DNA of 64,000 bases, taken from the NCBI RefSeq assembly GCF_047511655.1, contig NC_133389.1, positions 157,185,973 to 157,249,972 of the forward strand, given 5' to 3'. The notes beneath the pieces were generated by a model. It did not search any database, had not been told where the DNA came from, and worked only from the letters and a program-made list of their open reading frames with translations. The translations under genes were made by a program, and so were the position numbers. Source of the stretch: Castor canadensis. Its lineage: Eukaryota > Chordata > Mammalia > Rodentia > Castoridae. Shown here piece by piece: positions 37,642-50,184 of the stretch (the first letter of the stretch is position 1; each line of letters starts with the position of its first letter).

Positions 37642-38273
37642 ATTGAGTGATTTTTAAAATGAAGTCTGTATACTTGAAATCTTGAAGCATTTTAAGATCC
37701 AAGAATGGCATTTTCATAGAAATGTTGCAAGCAGATGGCCCCCTTAGCAGCATTAGAAAGGTATTCTTTAAAACAAGAAAAGATCAGTGATGTGTAGAGA
37801 TGTCATAAAGAAAGCTGCATAAGAGACAATTTAAGAATTAAAATATCTAAATCCTGGGTCACTTTGTGGACTTCTTTGACTTCTTTGCTTGTATATTCAG
37901 TGTTTTCTCTAAGTCTTAGAGCACCTCAGCCTAATCTTCTGATTTGTAATTCTCAAAAATTAGAAGAACCCTTCTGTCTTATTCTCCCAGACGAGCAGGT
38001 GTTGTCATTTCTATTTCTTTAAGATGTGGGATTTTGTCATTGTTTTAACAGAATGTTGATTTTTCCTAAAGCTGTGCTTTCCTTGTAGGCCTTTAGGGGG
38101 TAAATGCTGGATTAGGTTTAAGTAAAGCAGTCTTGCAATTCAGGATCTTCCTATTGTATTTAAAATCTTATAATTTGGATGTTAGGGCTTTCTTATTCAG
38201 GTTAAAGAAACTGCAGTTATTTAATCTGTGAGAATAAAGGCTATTTTATAGTAAAACTGTCTGTACTATCTTC

Positions 38274-38890
38274 TGAATGGAGGGAATTTGTTTTTTTTTT
38301 TTTTTCATTTTTCTTTTATTATTCATATGTGCATACAAGGCTTGGTTCATTTCTCCCCCCTGCCCCCACCCCCTCCCTTACCACCCACTCCGCCCCCTCC
38401 CGCTCCCCCCACTCAATACCCAGCAGAAACTATTTTGCCCTTATCTCTAATTTTGTTGTAGAGAGAGTATAAGCAATAATAGGAAGGAACAAGGGGTTTT
38501 GCTGGTTGAGATAAGGATAGCTATACAGGGCATTGACTCACATTGATTTCCTGTGCGTGTGTGTTACCTTCTAGGTTAATTCTTTTTGATCTAATCTTTT
38601 CTCTAGTACCTGTTCCCCTTTTCCTATTGGCCTCAGTTGCTTTAAGGTATCTGCTTTAGTTTCTCTGCGTTAAGGGCAACAAATGCTAGCTAGTTTTTTA
38701 GGTGTCTTACCTATCCTCACCCCTTCCTTGTGTGCTCTCGCTTTTATCATGTGCTCATAGTCCAATCCCATTGTTGTGTTTGCCCTTGATCTAATGTCCA
38801 CATATGAGGGAGAACATACGATTTTTGGTTTTTTGAGCCAGGCTAACCTCACTCAGAATGATGTTCTCCAATTTGAATGGAGGGAATTTG
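38274..38890 (-). mobile_element. Young LINE-1 3' fragment with perfect 17-bp target duplication
   Basis: tgaatggagggaatttg occurs at 38274-38290 and 38874-38890. Between them lies a 583-bp reverse-oriented L1: a T-run (poly-A tail) at about 38290-38305, the 3' UTR with C-runs, and the last about 27 codons of ORF2, starting at the point equal to about 2957 in the larger copy. The two 3' UTRs differ at only a few positions. The element is in the same orientation as PLEKHM3, within its last intron. Confidence 0.95.
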
Positions 38891-39284
38891 GTATGGTGTA
38901 CCATGCTGGGGTTAAAGTTAGGGATCCTCTGCTTTCTTACCAACTTCACTGCCTAGGGATGACTCAATGAGGTGGAAGCTCTGTTACTGTTCCTGTTACA
39001 ATAGTCCTTTCTTCATTTAATAAGAGAAAGGCATATATTTTCCCAACTCAATCTAACTGTGGCTCACTGTTCAAGTATAAAAACTCCCAAAAGAGCAAAT
39101 TAAGGGACAGTCCTTCAAAATTTAAAAATTTTTCAAATAGGGGAGGCTTCTTTAATGACAGAGGCAAATAATTTTTTTTCAAACTCTAGAGGGAAGATTG
39201 CCAAAGAGTTTGAAGACTTTAAGTACAGAAGAAGCAGCAATGTATATTAAAAAAAAAAAAAAAGCATGGATTTTGGGGTCAGAT

Positions 39285-39450
39285 GTATTTGGGTTCAAGT
39301 TTCTTGCCTTATTTCATAGAGAAAGTTAACTGCCTTCTCTGAACCTTGGTTTCCTTATGATTAGAATGAGGCAACACTCCTTAGACGACTGGCAGAAGAA
39401 TGAAATTATGAGATATATAAATTGCTGACACTGGTACAAGTAAGTATTAG
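39285..39450 (+). repeat. MIR SINE
   Basis: gtatttgggttcaagtttct, actgccttctctgaacctt and ggtttccttatgattagaat occur in MIR order, decayed. Confidence 0.6.
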
Positions 39451-39876
39451 TGCCACTCTCCTGTAATCTTAGCACAATCTCTATGTGTGACAGAGAAGGG
39501 GCCCTAAAAACTGAGAGTAGAATATTTTCAAATTATATATTCAAGAAGCTTCCTCCTGCATAATAATTAATTTAACAAGGAAGGGAAGTCTGAGTTGTCC
39601 GATGTTTGATATGTGGTCATAATCCAACAAACATGTTAAAACAGTATATGCCAGTAAGGAGGAAGGAAGTACCCAGGTCAGTGCTTTACAGTTCAATATG
39701 GAGCTCCCTAGAAACCATGGAACTTGTTCTTTCTCACCTACATGCACATCACTTATAGAGATGATGGAGCCTTCGTGGAGCTCTAGGTCCACTCTGTCCC
39801 TTACTAGACTATAAAACACTTGTGAGCAAGGAGCATGTGTATTCACCATGAGCTTCCAGCACCTGGATCAATGCAT

Positions 39877-39902
39877 ATACATACATACATACATACATAT
39901 AT
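39877..39902 (+). repeat. (CATA)n tetranucleotide repeat
   Basis: Short run of tetranucleotide units, about six. Confidence 0.9.
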
Positions 39903-39968
39903 AGTATGTTCAATAAATCATTTATTGAAAGAATGAATAATTCTAGTTTTTGTAAAATATTTTTTATT

Positions 39969-40092
39969 AAACTATAATTAGGGCCTGGGGATGTAGTTCA
40001 GTGGTTAAGTGTTTGCCTAGCATGCACAAGGCCCTGCGTTTGATCCCCAGTACCACACACACACAAAATCCCCCCCCAAAAAACTATAATTA
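39969..40092 (+). mobile_element. ID-type SINE with 12-bp target duplication
   Basis: ggggatgtagttcagtggtt, tgcctagcatgcacaaggcc and tttgatccccagtacc are close to canonical ID. aaactataatta flanks at 39969-39980 and 40081-40092. Confidence 0.92.
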
Positions 40093-40547
40093 AACTATTC
40101 AGATGATATTTGGATTTAAAAGAATAAAGTATGAGGCTACAGAGGTATTGAATTAAGTAGGATGATCAATGTAACAACTTCACTAAAAACCCTGTATCTA
40201 AGATTTTTACAAACAAATTTTAAAACATGCTTTATCATGGAAAAGGCTGAATATACTAAAATATAGAATAGTACTAAATCCCTGTGTACCTATTATCTGG
40301 CTTCAACAAGTATCAGTTTATGGCAATCTCTTTCATCTACATTCATCCCCCACCTCATCATCAGATTATTCTGAGGCAAATCTCATTCAGTATATTACTT
40401 CATTAATAAAAATTTTCATTATACTCAGATTTTAAGATTCATCCCACTATTCAAATTTATTTTTATTTATCACATTTTTATTCACTATATCTTTATGGAC
40501 ATGCTTTGAACCAGTAATTTGGTGCTTCTACCTAAGTTTTTCTTCAA

Positions 40548-40632
40548 TATTTTTTTTTATTTTTTGGTGGTACTGGGGTTTTGAACTTAGGGTCTTGTGC
40601 ACTCTATCACTTGAGTCATGTCCCCACCCCAG
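40548..40632 (-). mobile_element. ID-type SINE, partly deleted
   Basis: T-rich tail, ggtggtactggggttttgaa and ctctatcacttgagtcatgt. The middle segment is shorter than usual. Confidence 0.78.
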
Positions 40633-41359
40633 ATATGTTTTCATTAATGTTTCCTTTTGCATTTCCCCACAGGCTTGTTGCCAGTGTTTTACTGGCAATT
40701 GGACACCATGAAGAAGCTAATAGGTTCCTCACAAGTATTATGGACCTGGAATTCTGGGAAAGCTGGCAAAAGCTGCTTCTGACTCACACATTTTGGCAAG
40801 CTTGGAGAACTACATTTGACTAAGGGAAGACTCTATAAATAGTTATGTATTCTATAGAGGTGATAATGTGATCATTTTATTAAGAATCCAGTATCTCTAA
40901 CTATGGTCACAGCTACCTTTGAGGAGTGATTCTTTTTTCTAGGGGTGACCCATGATCACAGAGTCTTTGAAGACATAGATTCTTGGACTTAAACAAACCA
41001 AGTCTAACAGGAGATTCTGGTATGCAGAAGACAGAAGTACCTCTGTTCCAGTCAAGGGATAAGTCTAGGGACTGACATCTTTAAAAATGTGTGTAAAAAC
41101 CTATGGTCAGATCTTGGTGTCTAATGTCAATCTCCAGTAAAAGGAACCAAGGTTTGTTGAACAGATGGCTGTGTCTTAGACTAGGGTAAGAAATGAGTGT
41201 GGAGCATCTGGTAATGGCAGAAAGTAAGAAAATGCTAAACCAATAGCTACTAAGCAAGCAAACAAACAAACAAAACCCTCCTCAATGATTGGGGATATAG
41301 GAGCCAACTGAGAGCTTGAATGGCCAAAGTTTAATGGCCAATTGAGAGCTGAAATGGCT

Positions 41360-42095
41360 AAAGTTTGAACAATTAAAATAAAGCAGTATTGTATAATTCA
41401 AAGCATAAAATAACTATGTACAAGTCCACATTGATAAACAATTAAAAAAATGTGAAAGAAAAGACAAATCTCCCATGCAGAAGAATTTTAAAAAATTTCA
41501 TGCATGCTTTGCCCCAGAGGGAGGATGTAACTCCCTACTTCTTAAGTGTGTGCTGCACATAGTTGCTTCCTTCCAAAGAGGACAGTATGGAGAAGGGGAA
41601 AGAAGAGGACCTTCATAGTAAAAGAGGCTGGCACAAACACTGCAGTAATACCTCATGTTGGCTATGCACCTGGGATATGATGGGATGAAAATGGTACTTT
41701 ACTTCTGTGTTCTTCCTCCCAAGACCCATAAATCCAGTTTAATCCTAAGAACAATATCAAGCATACCCTCCAAAGAGGGATTCTATAAAATACTCTATCA
41801 GTTAAGGTTATCAAGAACAAGTAAAATCTGAGAAATTGTCATAGCTAAGACAAGCCTAGGAAGGTGTGACAAATAAATGTAAGAGACTATCAGGTAAAAA
41901 AACTAAAGAAATATGAAAAAAAACCTCAATGGACCTTAGCCAACAATGAATTAATATTGGTTTATTTATTATAAAATGTACTTCAATGTAAGATGTCACA
42001 GGGAAACTGGACGTGTGGAATATGAGAACTCACTGTCTTATCTTTATAATTCTTCCGCAAATCTAAAAGTATTCCAATAAAGCTTATTAAAAACT
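41360..42095 (+). mobile_element. Old L1M 3'-end
   Basis: gggaaactggacgtgtggaa, tatgagaactcactgtctta and aaatctaaaagtattccaat are the characteristic last part of L1M 3' UTRs. The upstream part to about 41360 is consistent but diverged. Confidence 0.65.
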
Positions 42096-42109
42096 GACTG
42101 TTCAGTTTC

Positions 42110-43300
42110 GGTCTTAGAGTCAACCATTCATACAGATAAACTTTAAATTTTTAAAACTTTTTCTAGAACAGTTGTAGATTAATAAATTAAAAAATAGAAA
42201 ATTCTCACATTATGTATCTTGCCACCTGCTTCTTCCCCTATTATTAACATCTCACATTACTATTTATTACAATTAATAAATCAATAATAATACATCACTA
42301 TTAGCCAAAGTCCACAGTTTGAATTAAGGTTCACTCTGTGTTGTATTGTTCTATGGGTTCTGACAAATGTATTATGTCAGGTATATACCACTATAGAACT
42401 ATATAGAATAGTTTCATTGCCCTGAAAATCTGTTTCATCTAGTCATCCCTCCAATTCCAGAATCCCTAACAACCACTGATATCTGCATAGTTTTCTATTT
42501 TCTAGAGTGTCATGAAATTGGAATCAAGTATCCTTTTCTGAATTACTTTTCCCCTTAGCAATATTATTTAAATTTTGTCCATGTCTTTTTGTGGCCTGAT
42601 AGATCATTTCTTCTATTGCAGAACAATATTCTATCATACGGATATGTAACAGTTTGTTTATTCATTCACCTACTCAAGGATATCTTGGTTGCTTTCAGTT
42701 TTGGGCAATTATGAATAAAGCTTCTAAAAACATCCATGAACATGTTTTTGCATGGCTAAGTTATCAACTCATGTTCTTTAAAACTATTTGGTTTAGCCTC
42801 CAAATATTCTGGGATTTTCCAGGCTTTTTTTTTTCCTGTGGTACTGGGACCTCAATCCTACTACTTCTGCCTCCTGGGTAGCTGGGATTACAGATGTGTA
42901 CTACCATGCTTGGCTTTATGTAGTTTCTTAGGTGGAATTTTAGGTTACTGAGAGCTTTCTTCTTTTTTCTTGGATATAAGTGTTTGTAGCTATAACTTTT
43001 ACTCTAAGCACTACTTTAGCTGCATACCAGAGATTTTATATTTTATATTCCATTTTCAATCACTTCAAATTTTTTCAAAATTTCCCTCATTGTCTCTTCT
43101 TTAACCCATGAGTTATTTAGAAATATACTGCTTGGTTTCCAAATATTTTTGGGTTTACCAGATTTTATTTTTTTACTGTGGATCATTAATTCTATGTGCT
43201 AGAGAACTTACTTGGTATAGTTTCAGTCTTTTAAAATTTACTGAGATATGTTTTGTGGCCCAACGTGTCTTACTCAGTTGGAAGCATTTTTAATTTAATT
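42110..43300 (-). mobile_element. Old L1M fragment with internal deletion, interrupted by a SINE
   Basis: ttgcagaacaatattctatc, tgtttattcattcacctact and tttgggcaattatgaataaa are antisense of the L1M ORF2 end. ccatgagttatttagaaat and ttccaaatatttttgggtt are antisense of more upstream ORF2. One decayed minus-strand element explains both. Confidence 0.6.
42821..42916 (-). mobile_element. B1/7SL-like SINE fragment nested in old L1M
   Basis: T-run, gtggtactgggacctcaatc, tgcctcctgggtagctggga and ttacagatgtgtactaccat, reverse orientation. Confidence 0.75.
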
Positions 43301-43805
43301 TTTATTTTTATTACAATATAATTCACATATCATAAAATTCATCCTTTTATACAAGTCACTGAATTTTAGTGTAGTCACAAGATTATGCAACCATCATCAC
43401 AATCCTATTCCACAACATTTTCATCACCAAAAACATCCTGTACCCCTTAGTAGTTATACCCTTTATCCTCCTCCTCCATGCCCATGTAGCAGCCAATCTA
43501 CTTTCTGTCTCTATGGATTTGCCAGTATATTTTGAACATTTCATATGAAGAGAATCATATGATATGTAGCCGTTTGTATCCAGCTTCTTTCATTTAATAT
43601 ATTTTCAAGGTTATTCATGTTGTAGCATGTATCAACACTACCTTTCTTTTTGAGGCTGAACAATATTTCATTGTATGATAGGCTACATTTTGTTTACTTA
43701 CTCATCAGTTGAAAAGCATTGAGGTTGTTTCCATTTTGAGGCTATTATGAATACTGCTGATGCTGTGAACATTTGTGTATATTTTTGTTGGTATACATTT
43801 TTAAA
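43301..43805 (-). mobile_element. Old L1M 3'-end fragment
   Basis: aatataattcacatatcata, gtctctatggatttgccagt, ttcatatgaagagaatcata and ctttcatttaatat are antisense L1M ORF2 end and 3' UTR. It repeats the region already covered at 42110-42800, so this is a second element. Confidence 0.65.
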
Positions 43806-44664
43806 AGGTATCTATCTAATCTATAGGCTATGAACCAAGTACTTATACTCAGGAAACTGGAGGCTGGACTGTATGTGTGTGTATATATATTTGTGTATCT
43901 ATGCACTTATGTGTCTATCTTTGTATGTGTGGGGCTAACCCCAGTTCCTGGATGTTTACAAAGTCTTTGGGTTTAAAAAGAGGCCAAAAGGGTTGAGTCA
44001 AGCCTTACCATCTTAGCTCTACCCTACATGTTTCAACTTTCCCTGGCTATGTGCCTCATCTTCAGTTCTGAACCACAGTGTAAGTAAGTCCGATTGGGTG
44101 GGAAATGAGCCATGACATTCATGGCCAAGAAGGCAGGGCACACACCCAAACAGTGTACATTTCTGTTACGCTTTGGGGATGAAAGGAAAAGTAATATGTA
44201 TCAGTTTGTGCTTCAAGAAAAGCAATAATAAGGAAACCATGATCTTAAGTTTGTCAGGGAAAATCATCCATCAATCAAAGGATATGTTGATGTCTAAATA
44301 TTACTTTGGTTAGAAAAATAATCCCACATAAATTCCCACTTTTCTCTCCTTTAAGTCCTAAAACTTTCATCACCACACTGCAATGCCTCTGTAGAGAAAA
44401 GCATGTGGTGAGCAGGCAGGTGTCTACCAGGGTCCTCTAGTTGTATTCCTGGCAATGGATCTAGTTTTGGCCTTCCTCTGAGAGGGCAATTTCCCATTGC
44501 CAGCTCTGAAAAGCTGGCCAGGGTTCTTCTTCATTCTAAAATGGAATCTACACACTCTTCGTTACCTAATAAGGCAGAGCTTGGCAATATTTCTTTGCAT
44601 TCTGTTATCTCACACTGGATAAAGGTAGCTGGTAAGGGTTGGAAATAAACATAGAAAAGCAAAG

Positions 44665-44762
44665 GGTAGACTGGAGGTATGGCTCAAGTGGAGGAGCAGT
44701 GGGAAGCTCTGAGTTCAAACTCCAATACTGCTAAAAAAAGAAAAAAGAAAACCAAAAAGTAT
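44665..44762 (+). mobile_element. ID-type SINE
   Basis: actggaggtatggctcaagt, gaagctctgagttcaaact and a ccaatactgc end with an A-rich tail. It sits 150 nt beyond the donor of the PLEKHM3 penultimate exon, in antisense orientation. Confidence 0.8.
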
Positions 44763-44907
44763 GAAAAATCTTCCCCAAGAACAAGGGAAACCTCACGCAG
44801 GGTAAAAGACAGAGATATAGTACTTGACTAAAAGTTGCCCTGATTTGGCCAAATAAAACTGTGTGACCTACTCAGGTATTATTTTTATAAGATAAGATAT
44901 TTTGTAC

Positions 44908-45065
44908 CTGCTCGTTGAAATATCCTCAAAAGGGTAGAGGATCTCTCCATTGTTACAGATTTCGCAGATGAAGCCCTTCTGGCTACAAAGACTGCAGCTG
45001 TACACGTGTGCAGTGGCAAATTTAATGACCTTGCCCAAGAATGGAGCCAGCTTTCCCTCTATCAC
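44908..45065 (-). CDS. PLEKHM3: PLEKHM3 penultimate coding exon (Rubicon-homology domain, first zinc knuckles)
   Basis: Seen: a 158-nt exon. The acceptor (pyrimidine-rich tract, then acag) lies just above 45065, and the donor GT is at 44907-44906 (gtacaaaa). The frame starts in phase 0 at a GTG valine and ends with two bases, AG, of a split arginine codon. It encodes 52 full residues from VIEGKLAPF through [15 protein letters not shown] to EDISTS. Two CxxC pairs fall at exon residues 24/27 and 34/37. Known: this is the Rubicon-homology (RH, DUF4206) zinc-binding region of the PLEKHM/Rubicon/DEF8 family. PLEKHM3 is a PH-domain scaffold reported in Akt-linked muscle differentiation; RH domains of relatives bind Rab7. 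Inference: PLEKHM3 rather than PLEKHM1 or Rubicon, because wording around the zinc ligands and the downstream C-terminus match my memory of PLEKHM3. The preceding exon is not in the window. Confidence 0.95.
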
Positions 45066-47146
45066 CTGTATAAAGAGAAATGGGACAGAGAAGCAAATTC
45101 GTTGAGAACAGAAGTATTGCAGATGTGGGAAAGGAAAGGAATTCCTTTCCTTTACACAACAGGAAAACCTCTAATTATAATTTCTCAGCAACTCTAAGAA
45201 AGAAAAGACAGAGTATTTTTGCTCCAAAAGAACTCTGGTTTAAACCACTGGAGATTGGAAAATGAAGATGCTGAAACTTTTTAAAAATTTTTTTGCATTC
45301 CTTTCTCTTTGTAGCATGGTACAAAGGATTGAGGACCAACAAATGAGGAACACTACTTGAAGAGACCAAATTCAGAGATGTAATGTGGTGTAAGAGGAGT
45401 ATAGTAGATTCCTAAAACAGACTGAAAACATGGAGGGAAAATAATGTAAAAGTTTATGCGGTAAATTCAGTAATACCTTTTTTACCCTGATAAATTAGTT
45501 GGATAGTTTTGTTTTTTTTTAATCATCTCACCAAGAACTTACAGCAAATGTAGAAAAATGAGTTTCTTTTGCTGCTGGTGAGTATAGTAATATAAAGGGG
45601 ATACAATTTGGTAGTCTGAGGCCAATTTTCAGTCTGCAATTTTTTAAAGATTTCTTAGTGCTTTTAAAATGAGCCAATTTGAAAATAGATTTTACATTAA
45701 AACAAAAACAAAAACAGAGTTTTGGCTTCTTTTGAAAAAACCAGAAGGTCTAGCAAAACTAGCTAAAATTCCAGCCTGAGTGACCCTGGCTTGAGGATGG
45801 GTTGGTTGCTTCTGACAAGGCACATGCTGTCCACATGACACTCGTCCCCACCAGGTCCTGGTGTCTTGCATCTGCCTGCTTCCCATTGTGATTTCACTTG
45901 CTGGCCTACAAAGACTGACAAGTCTGAAATCCATGATCAGTCATATCCCTCTCCACTTAACTAATATTCCTGGGTTTCTAAGATTTCAGCATTTAACATC
46001 GGTAACATAAAATCTGCCTTTACTTCTCTGTCATGAATGTATATGCTGATTTAGAATATAAGAAAAAAATAAGACTATAACAAATATAATCATGCTTTTT
46101 ATTTAAAAATGAGGCTACACTGGAGTTAAAGACTGAGTTGGTTTTTAAACAAAAGGAACAATGCCATGATGTTTTAAATACAATCATAGCAGTGGTTAAC
46201 TCTGGGGTGGAGAACAAGTTGGAGAAGCAAGTCTGTCTCTTTGTATATAGTCTCTGCATTTTTTAAACCATTCTGATATTTTGTATTAAAATGTAGAAAG
46301 GAAACAAAAAAATCAAGTTTATTGCTTTTTAAGAGTAGATTCTTTTTTTTTCCTTAATAAAGAGGGTAGAAATTATCCTGGCTGTTTTTTGAGTCAGGCA
46401 AGCACATATTCTACTATTCTTCAATTTACTTCCTCCTTCATAATGCTAGAAAATTGTAGGTAGACCTCCTATCATTTCTGTTCTCTGAGGTACCATTAAC
46501 TCTCATGACCCCCAGAAAGGCATGCTTCTAATACCAACATACGATGTATACTTTCTAAGAAATAACCACTACCAAATCATACACCCAATCACCAGCAAAC
46601 ACTTTCCAATGTGTTATAGTTATTTCTAAATTGTGGTCACAATCCTTCAGTTGAGTTTAGTTTTCCTTATTTAATTTTTTTCTAAACAACCAAGGTTAAT
46701 GACTCATTTAAAGAGGGGCACCAGGATTTAGAATAGTCTGGAAATCAGGTAAGTAAAGAGGGGGAGAAGAGAAGACCTGAGGAAGATATGCATTTTCATC
46801 TAGGACCTAAAGGGGAAGACTGAGCATTTTGTGCATAAAGTTTTTTCTGCCTAGAAGATTTCATTGGGACAAAGGGTATGAACATTTTGAGGGTTCTTGA
46901 AATATTTCACCAACTTTACATTGCCAGTAATATATATTTATTCCTATCTAGTGACTTTAATAATTAGATTTTTGAAAATTAAAATGGGATTGCTATCTTT
47001 TAAAACTTTTAGTCTCCTTATGAAATAACCTGATACATATCTCCATTTACTAAAACTTCATTTATTGTTGCTTATACAAATCTGTTTTTTCCTTTGCATA
47101 AACCACTCCTGTTCATTATTAAGGCTATTCAAGGTTAAACTTTTGA

Positions 47147-47252
47147 ATAGCATTTTTTCTTTGTTTTTTTTTTTTTGGCAGTACTAGGGTTTGAACTCAG
47201 GGCTTCATGCTTGCTCTACTATTTGAACCACACCTCCAGCTCTTGAATAATA
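47147..47252 (-). mobile_element. ID-type SINE
   Basis: T-run, ggcagtactagggtttgaac, tcagggcttcatgcttgctc and gaaccacacctccagctc. Imperfect duplications of ttgaataNNattttt-type sequence lie on each side. Confidence 0.84.
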
Positions 47253-47574
47253 TTTTTCTTATTAGTTAATGAGTGTACCCATTACATAGTACCATATTAC
47301 TGAACTTTCATCAACGCTAATCATTTTTATTCATTCTTTTGAGTTTTCTGCAAGTAAAAAACTGGTTCCTCCCTTTCTATGTTATACTTCTTGCTTATAT
47401 TCCATGTCTAATTGCATTTTCCAAGACTTTCACAACAATGGCAAGTAATAACTGTGGTAATTCTTGCTATTTCACTGAGAGTCAAATTATGAAATTATGA
47501 AGTCTATTGTGAGTGACTCCTTTTCTCCTTCAAACACATATATCCTGACACTCATCACATTTTATTAGTTCCCC

Positions 47575-47935
47575 TGGTCTCTTTTTAAGTAACAGCTTTA
47601 TTAAGATGTAATTCACATAGCATACAATTCAACTATTTAAAATCTATAATTCCACGGTTCTGAGTTTATTCAGAGTTGTACAGCATCATTATAATTAATT
47701 TCAGAACATCTCACCAACCCTCCCCTAAGGCCCCACAGTCAGTACTAGTTATTCTTCTTGTCCCCCATTCCACTCCCCTAAGTCCTAGAAACTAATAATC
47801 TACTTCTTATCTCTATAAATTTGCCTATTTCTCATAAATAGAATCATATGATATGTGTTTTTTGTGTGTATGACTGGTTTCTTTCACTCAGCCTAAAGTT
47901 TTTGAGTTCATGCTGAGTTTTTTTTTGTTTTTGTT
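47575..47935 (-). mobile_element. Old L1M 3'-end fragment
   Basis: taacagctttattaagatgt, aattcacatagcatacaatt and tagaatcatatgatatgtgt are antisense L1M 3' end, as in 43301-43805 but independently decayed. Confidence 0.65.
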
Positions 47936-49606
47936 TTTTAATGTTTCCAATGTAAGTCTCTCTTCCATCCCACTCCAAACTCTTCTCAGGCCTCTCTAGA
48001 TTAATGATATGATCTCGTTTTATTTCCAGATGCTAGTCTTTTTCCTTTGACTTTTCCAGCACAATCAGTTTTAGATACCACTTTTATCCTGTATAATTGT
48101 TTCCCTCAAACCTCCAGCGAATTCTTGTTTTATCCTTAATCAAAACTCTTCACTCATTCACTTCACAAACTTATATTGAGTGGCTATGCCCAACACACTT
48201 AATTGTGAGTAAACTGCACAAAACTGGAGCTTACGATTTGCTTGGTATGCAAGTATCTGCATAAACTGATTCCATGCTATGGATCCTATTTCATTTCCAT
48301 TTCCCGGTCTTCTGCATCTTCTCTGTGAGCAAACTTTCCCTGTACAGAATATGCTCTCTCTTGTTCCTGTCCTTTACTAAGGCTATTTCCTCTATCCAGA
48401 GTTTTAGTTCTTAACAACTATTTAAATTTCACATAGGCTTTGTGACTCAGATTTGTTCTAGAAAGTCATCTGTGGCTCCTCCAGTTGTCACAGACCTTCT
48501 TCCTAGATACTTACTTTTACATCACTATAACTTTTTTTTATTCATATGACATCACTATAACTTAATATAGAATTTTAGACTGTTTTATACTCGTTGCACT
48601 TGTTTAACATGTGATTGCTTTGCTTCTTGTATATTGAACAAGTGTATACTGAACATACAAAAATGGTATTTGACCATTGTTAACTACAAACCCAGCAAAT
48701 TTATATAGAGCACTCTAAAAAGAACAGAAATTATTGAGAGCAAAGAGTGGGTTTCATACTTGCTTTAAATATTCCCTCCCTGCCAGGCACCTGTATTCTT
48801 GTTAACCCACCAAGGATGCTTTCCCATCTTTTTCATTGGCTGTCAGCCATCATATCTTGGAGCTGTCTTTGTGTCACAAACATTTTCAATCATTCTGCTG
48901 TGTGATTTAGGGAGGAGCATAAAGAGTGCATGGGTCTGGAGGCAGCTCAGTTATACAAGGATCCATTCTGCTTTTTTATACTTGATTAATTGCTCTTCTC
49001 ATTTGTCAGCTTATGTTTGTGGCCATGTTCCAAATTCTGAAACTGGTGGAATTTTTCCTCCGGAAAAGTGAAGTAATATTCTTAAGTCTATTTTGGAATT
49101 CATAAACATTCCTTTAATATTATACAAAGGAAAACTTTATACTTATAAGATTCCAGGGTAAAGGTGCATTTACAAGATTTGAATCTTATCCTTGAAGACA
49201 ACTACTGGCAGCACCGGGAATAGAATCCAGCTATTCCAGATTCTGGTGTAGAGGTTTCACTATGTAAAAGTGGGCTCCAGGTGTGCTAACTCATAAGGTT
49301 CTTTTTAAAAGTCAAATACATCTTTATTTTGGATAATTGCTCAAAAATAAATCGAGTGCCTTACTTCCCACAGCTTCTCTTGCATTACCCCAAGAGCTTT
49401 GCAACTTTTATTCCTATTGCCTAACCATCTTGGTGTGACCTAAGGTTTGGGCCCTATTCCACAAATACTACCAAGATGGTAGCTTCAAATAAAACCAACA
49501 CTCAAGGAGCCTACTACCTTCAGGTTGTAGGTGAGAACAGAGCTTCAAAGATACTATTGGATCTCGACAGTGACTATGGGCAGGGCAAAGACAAATGGAG
49601 CCTCCT

Positions 49607-49760
49607 GGTCAAGAAGTGTACAGCCCTTAGCCAGGTGTAGTGGTGCATGCCTGTAATCCCAATGCTCGGCAGACTGAGACAAGAAGACTGCTAGTTAAAG
49701 GCAAGCATGGACTACAAACCTGTCTCAAAAAAAAAAAAAGAAGTACACAGCCGTGAGGAA
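49607..49760 (+). mobile_element. B1-like SINE with near-perfect target duplication
   Basis: gccaggtgtagtggtgcatg, cctgtaatcccaatgctc and an A-run at about 49727-49739. aagaagtgtacagcc on the left and aagaagtacacagcc on the right are duplications with one substitution. Confidence 0.87.
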
Positions 49761-50184
49761 GATCAGACATGAGAATTCTGCTATGTCAACCCTAAACTGG
49801 CATGTCTTACTAGAGTGACAATTATCCCCTATGGGTAAAGTGCTAAAGTGCTACTGTGTACCTAGGCTAGAGTTGAACCAGGCAATTCTAACATCACTGA
49901 GAACAAGACAAGGACTGACCAGGACAAAAGTAAAGCACAAAAGTACTTCCTTAATAAAATTGGTCAAAGCTTGTTAAAAAAAGAAAATATATAACCAAGC
50001 ATGCTTCTCAACATAGGTGAATTTTTCCAGTGTGTCATTGTTTTATACATTAGAAGAGATTCCCAAAGAGGCTGACAATAAAGAGCTTTCAATACCCAGC
50101 AAAGCTTAGTTGTCTCTGGGTATTGGTAAGCAATGGAATACTACAGAAAAAGTAAGGCTGATCTGAATATGAGTTTAGTTCATC

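Larger units (their letters stand above)
23830..44907 (-). other. PLEKHM3: Last intron of PLEKHM3 (21 kb)
   Basis: Bounded by the donor at 44907-44906 and the acceptor at 23831-23830. Recognised repeats are listed separately. Stretches in which I see neither gene nor clear repeat: 23832-25221, 26206-27279, 28311-29561, 29790-31638, 31765-34104, 34572-35929, 36041-37518, 37642-38273, 38891-39284, 40093-40547, 40633-41359 and 43806-44664. Short open frames here lack splice-bounded, recognisable protein and look like chance. Confidence 0.85.

Noticed and set aside
39981-40068. tRNA-like sequence with A-box and B-box similarity
   Set aside because: It is an ID SINE with a target duplication and A-rich tail, not a tRNA gene; the same applies to all ID copies listed.
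40581-40823. Open frame preceded by a good acceptor-like ttccccacag
   Set aside because: It begins inside an ID SINE, has no recognised homology and lies antisense in the PLEKHM3 intron.
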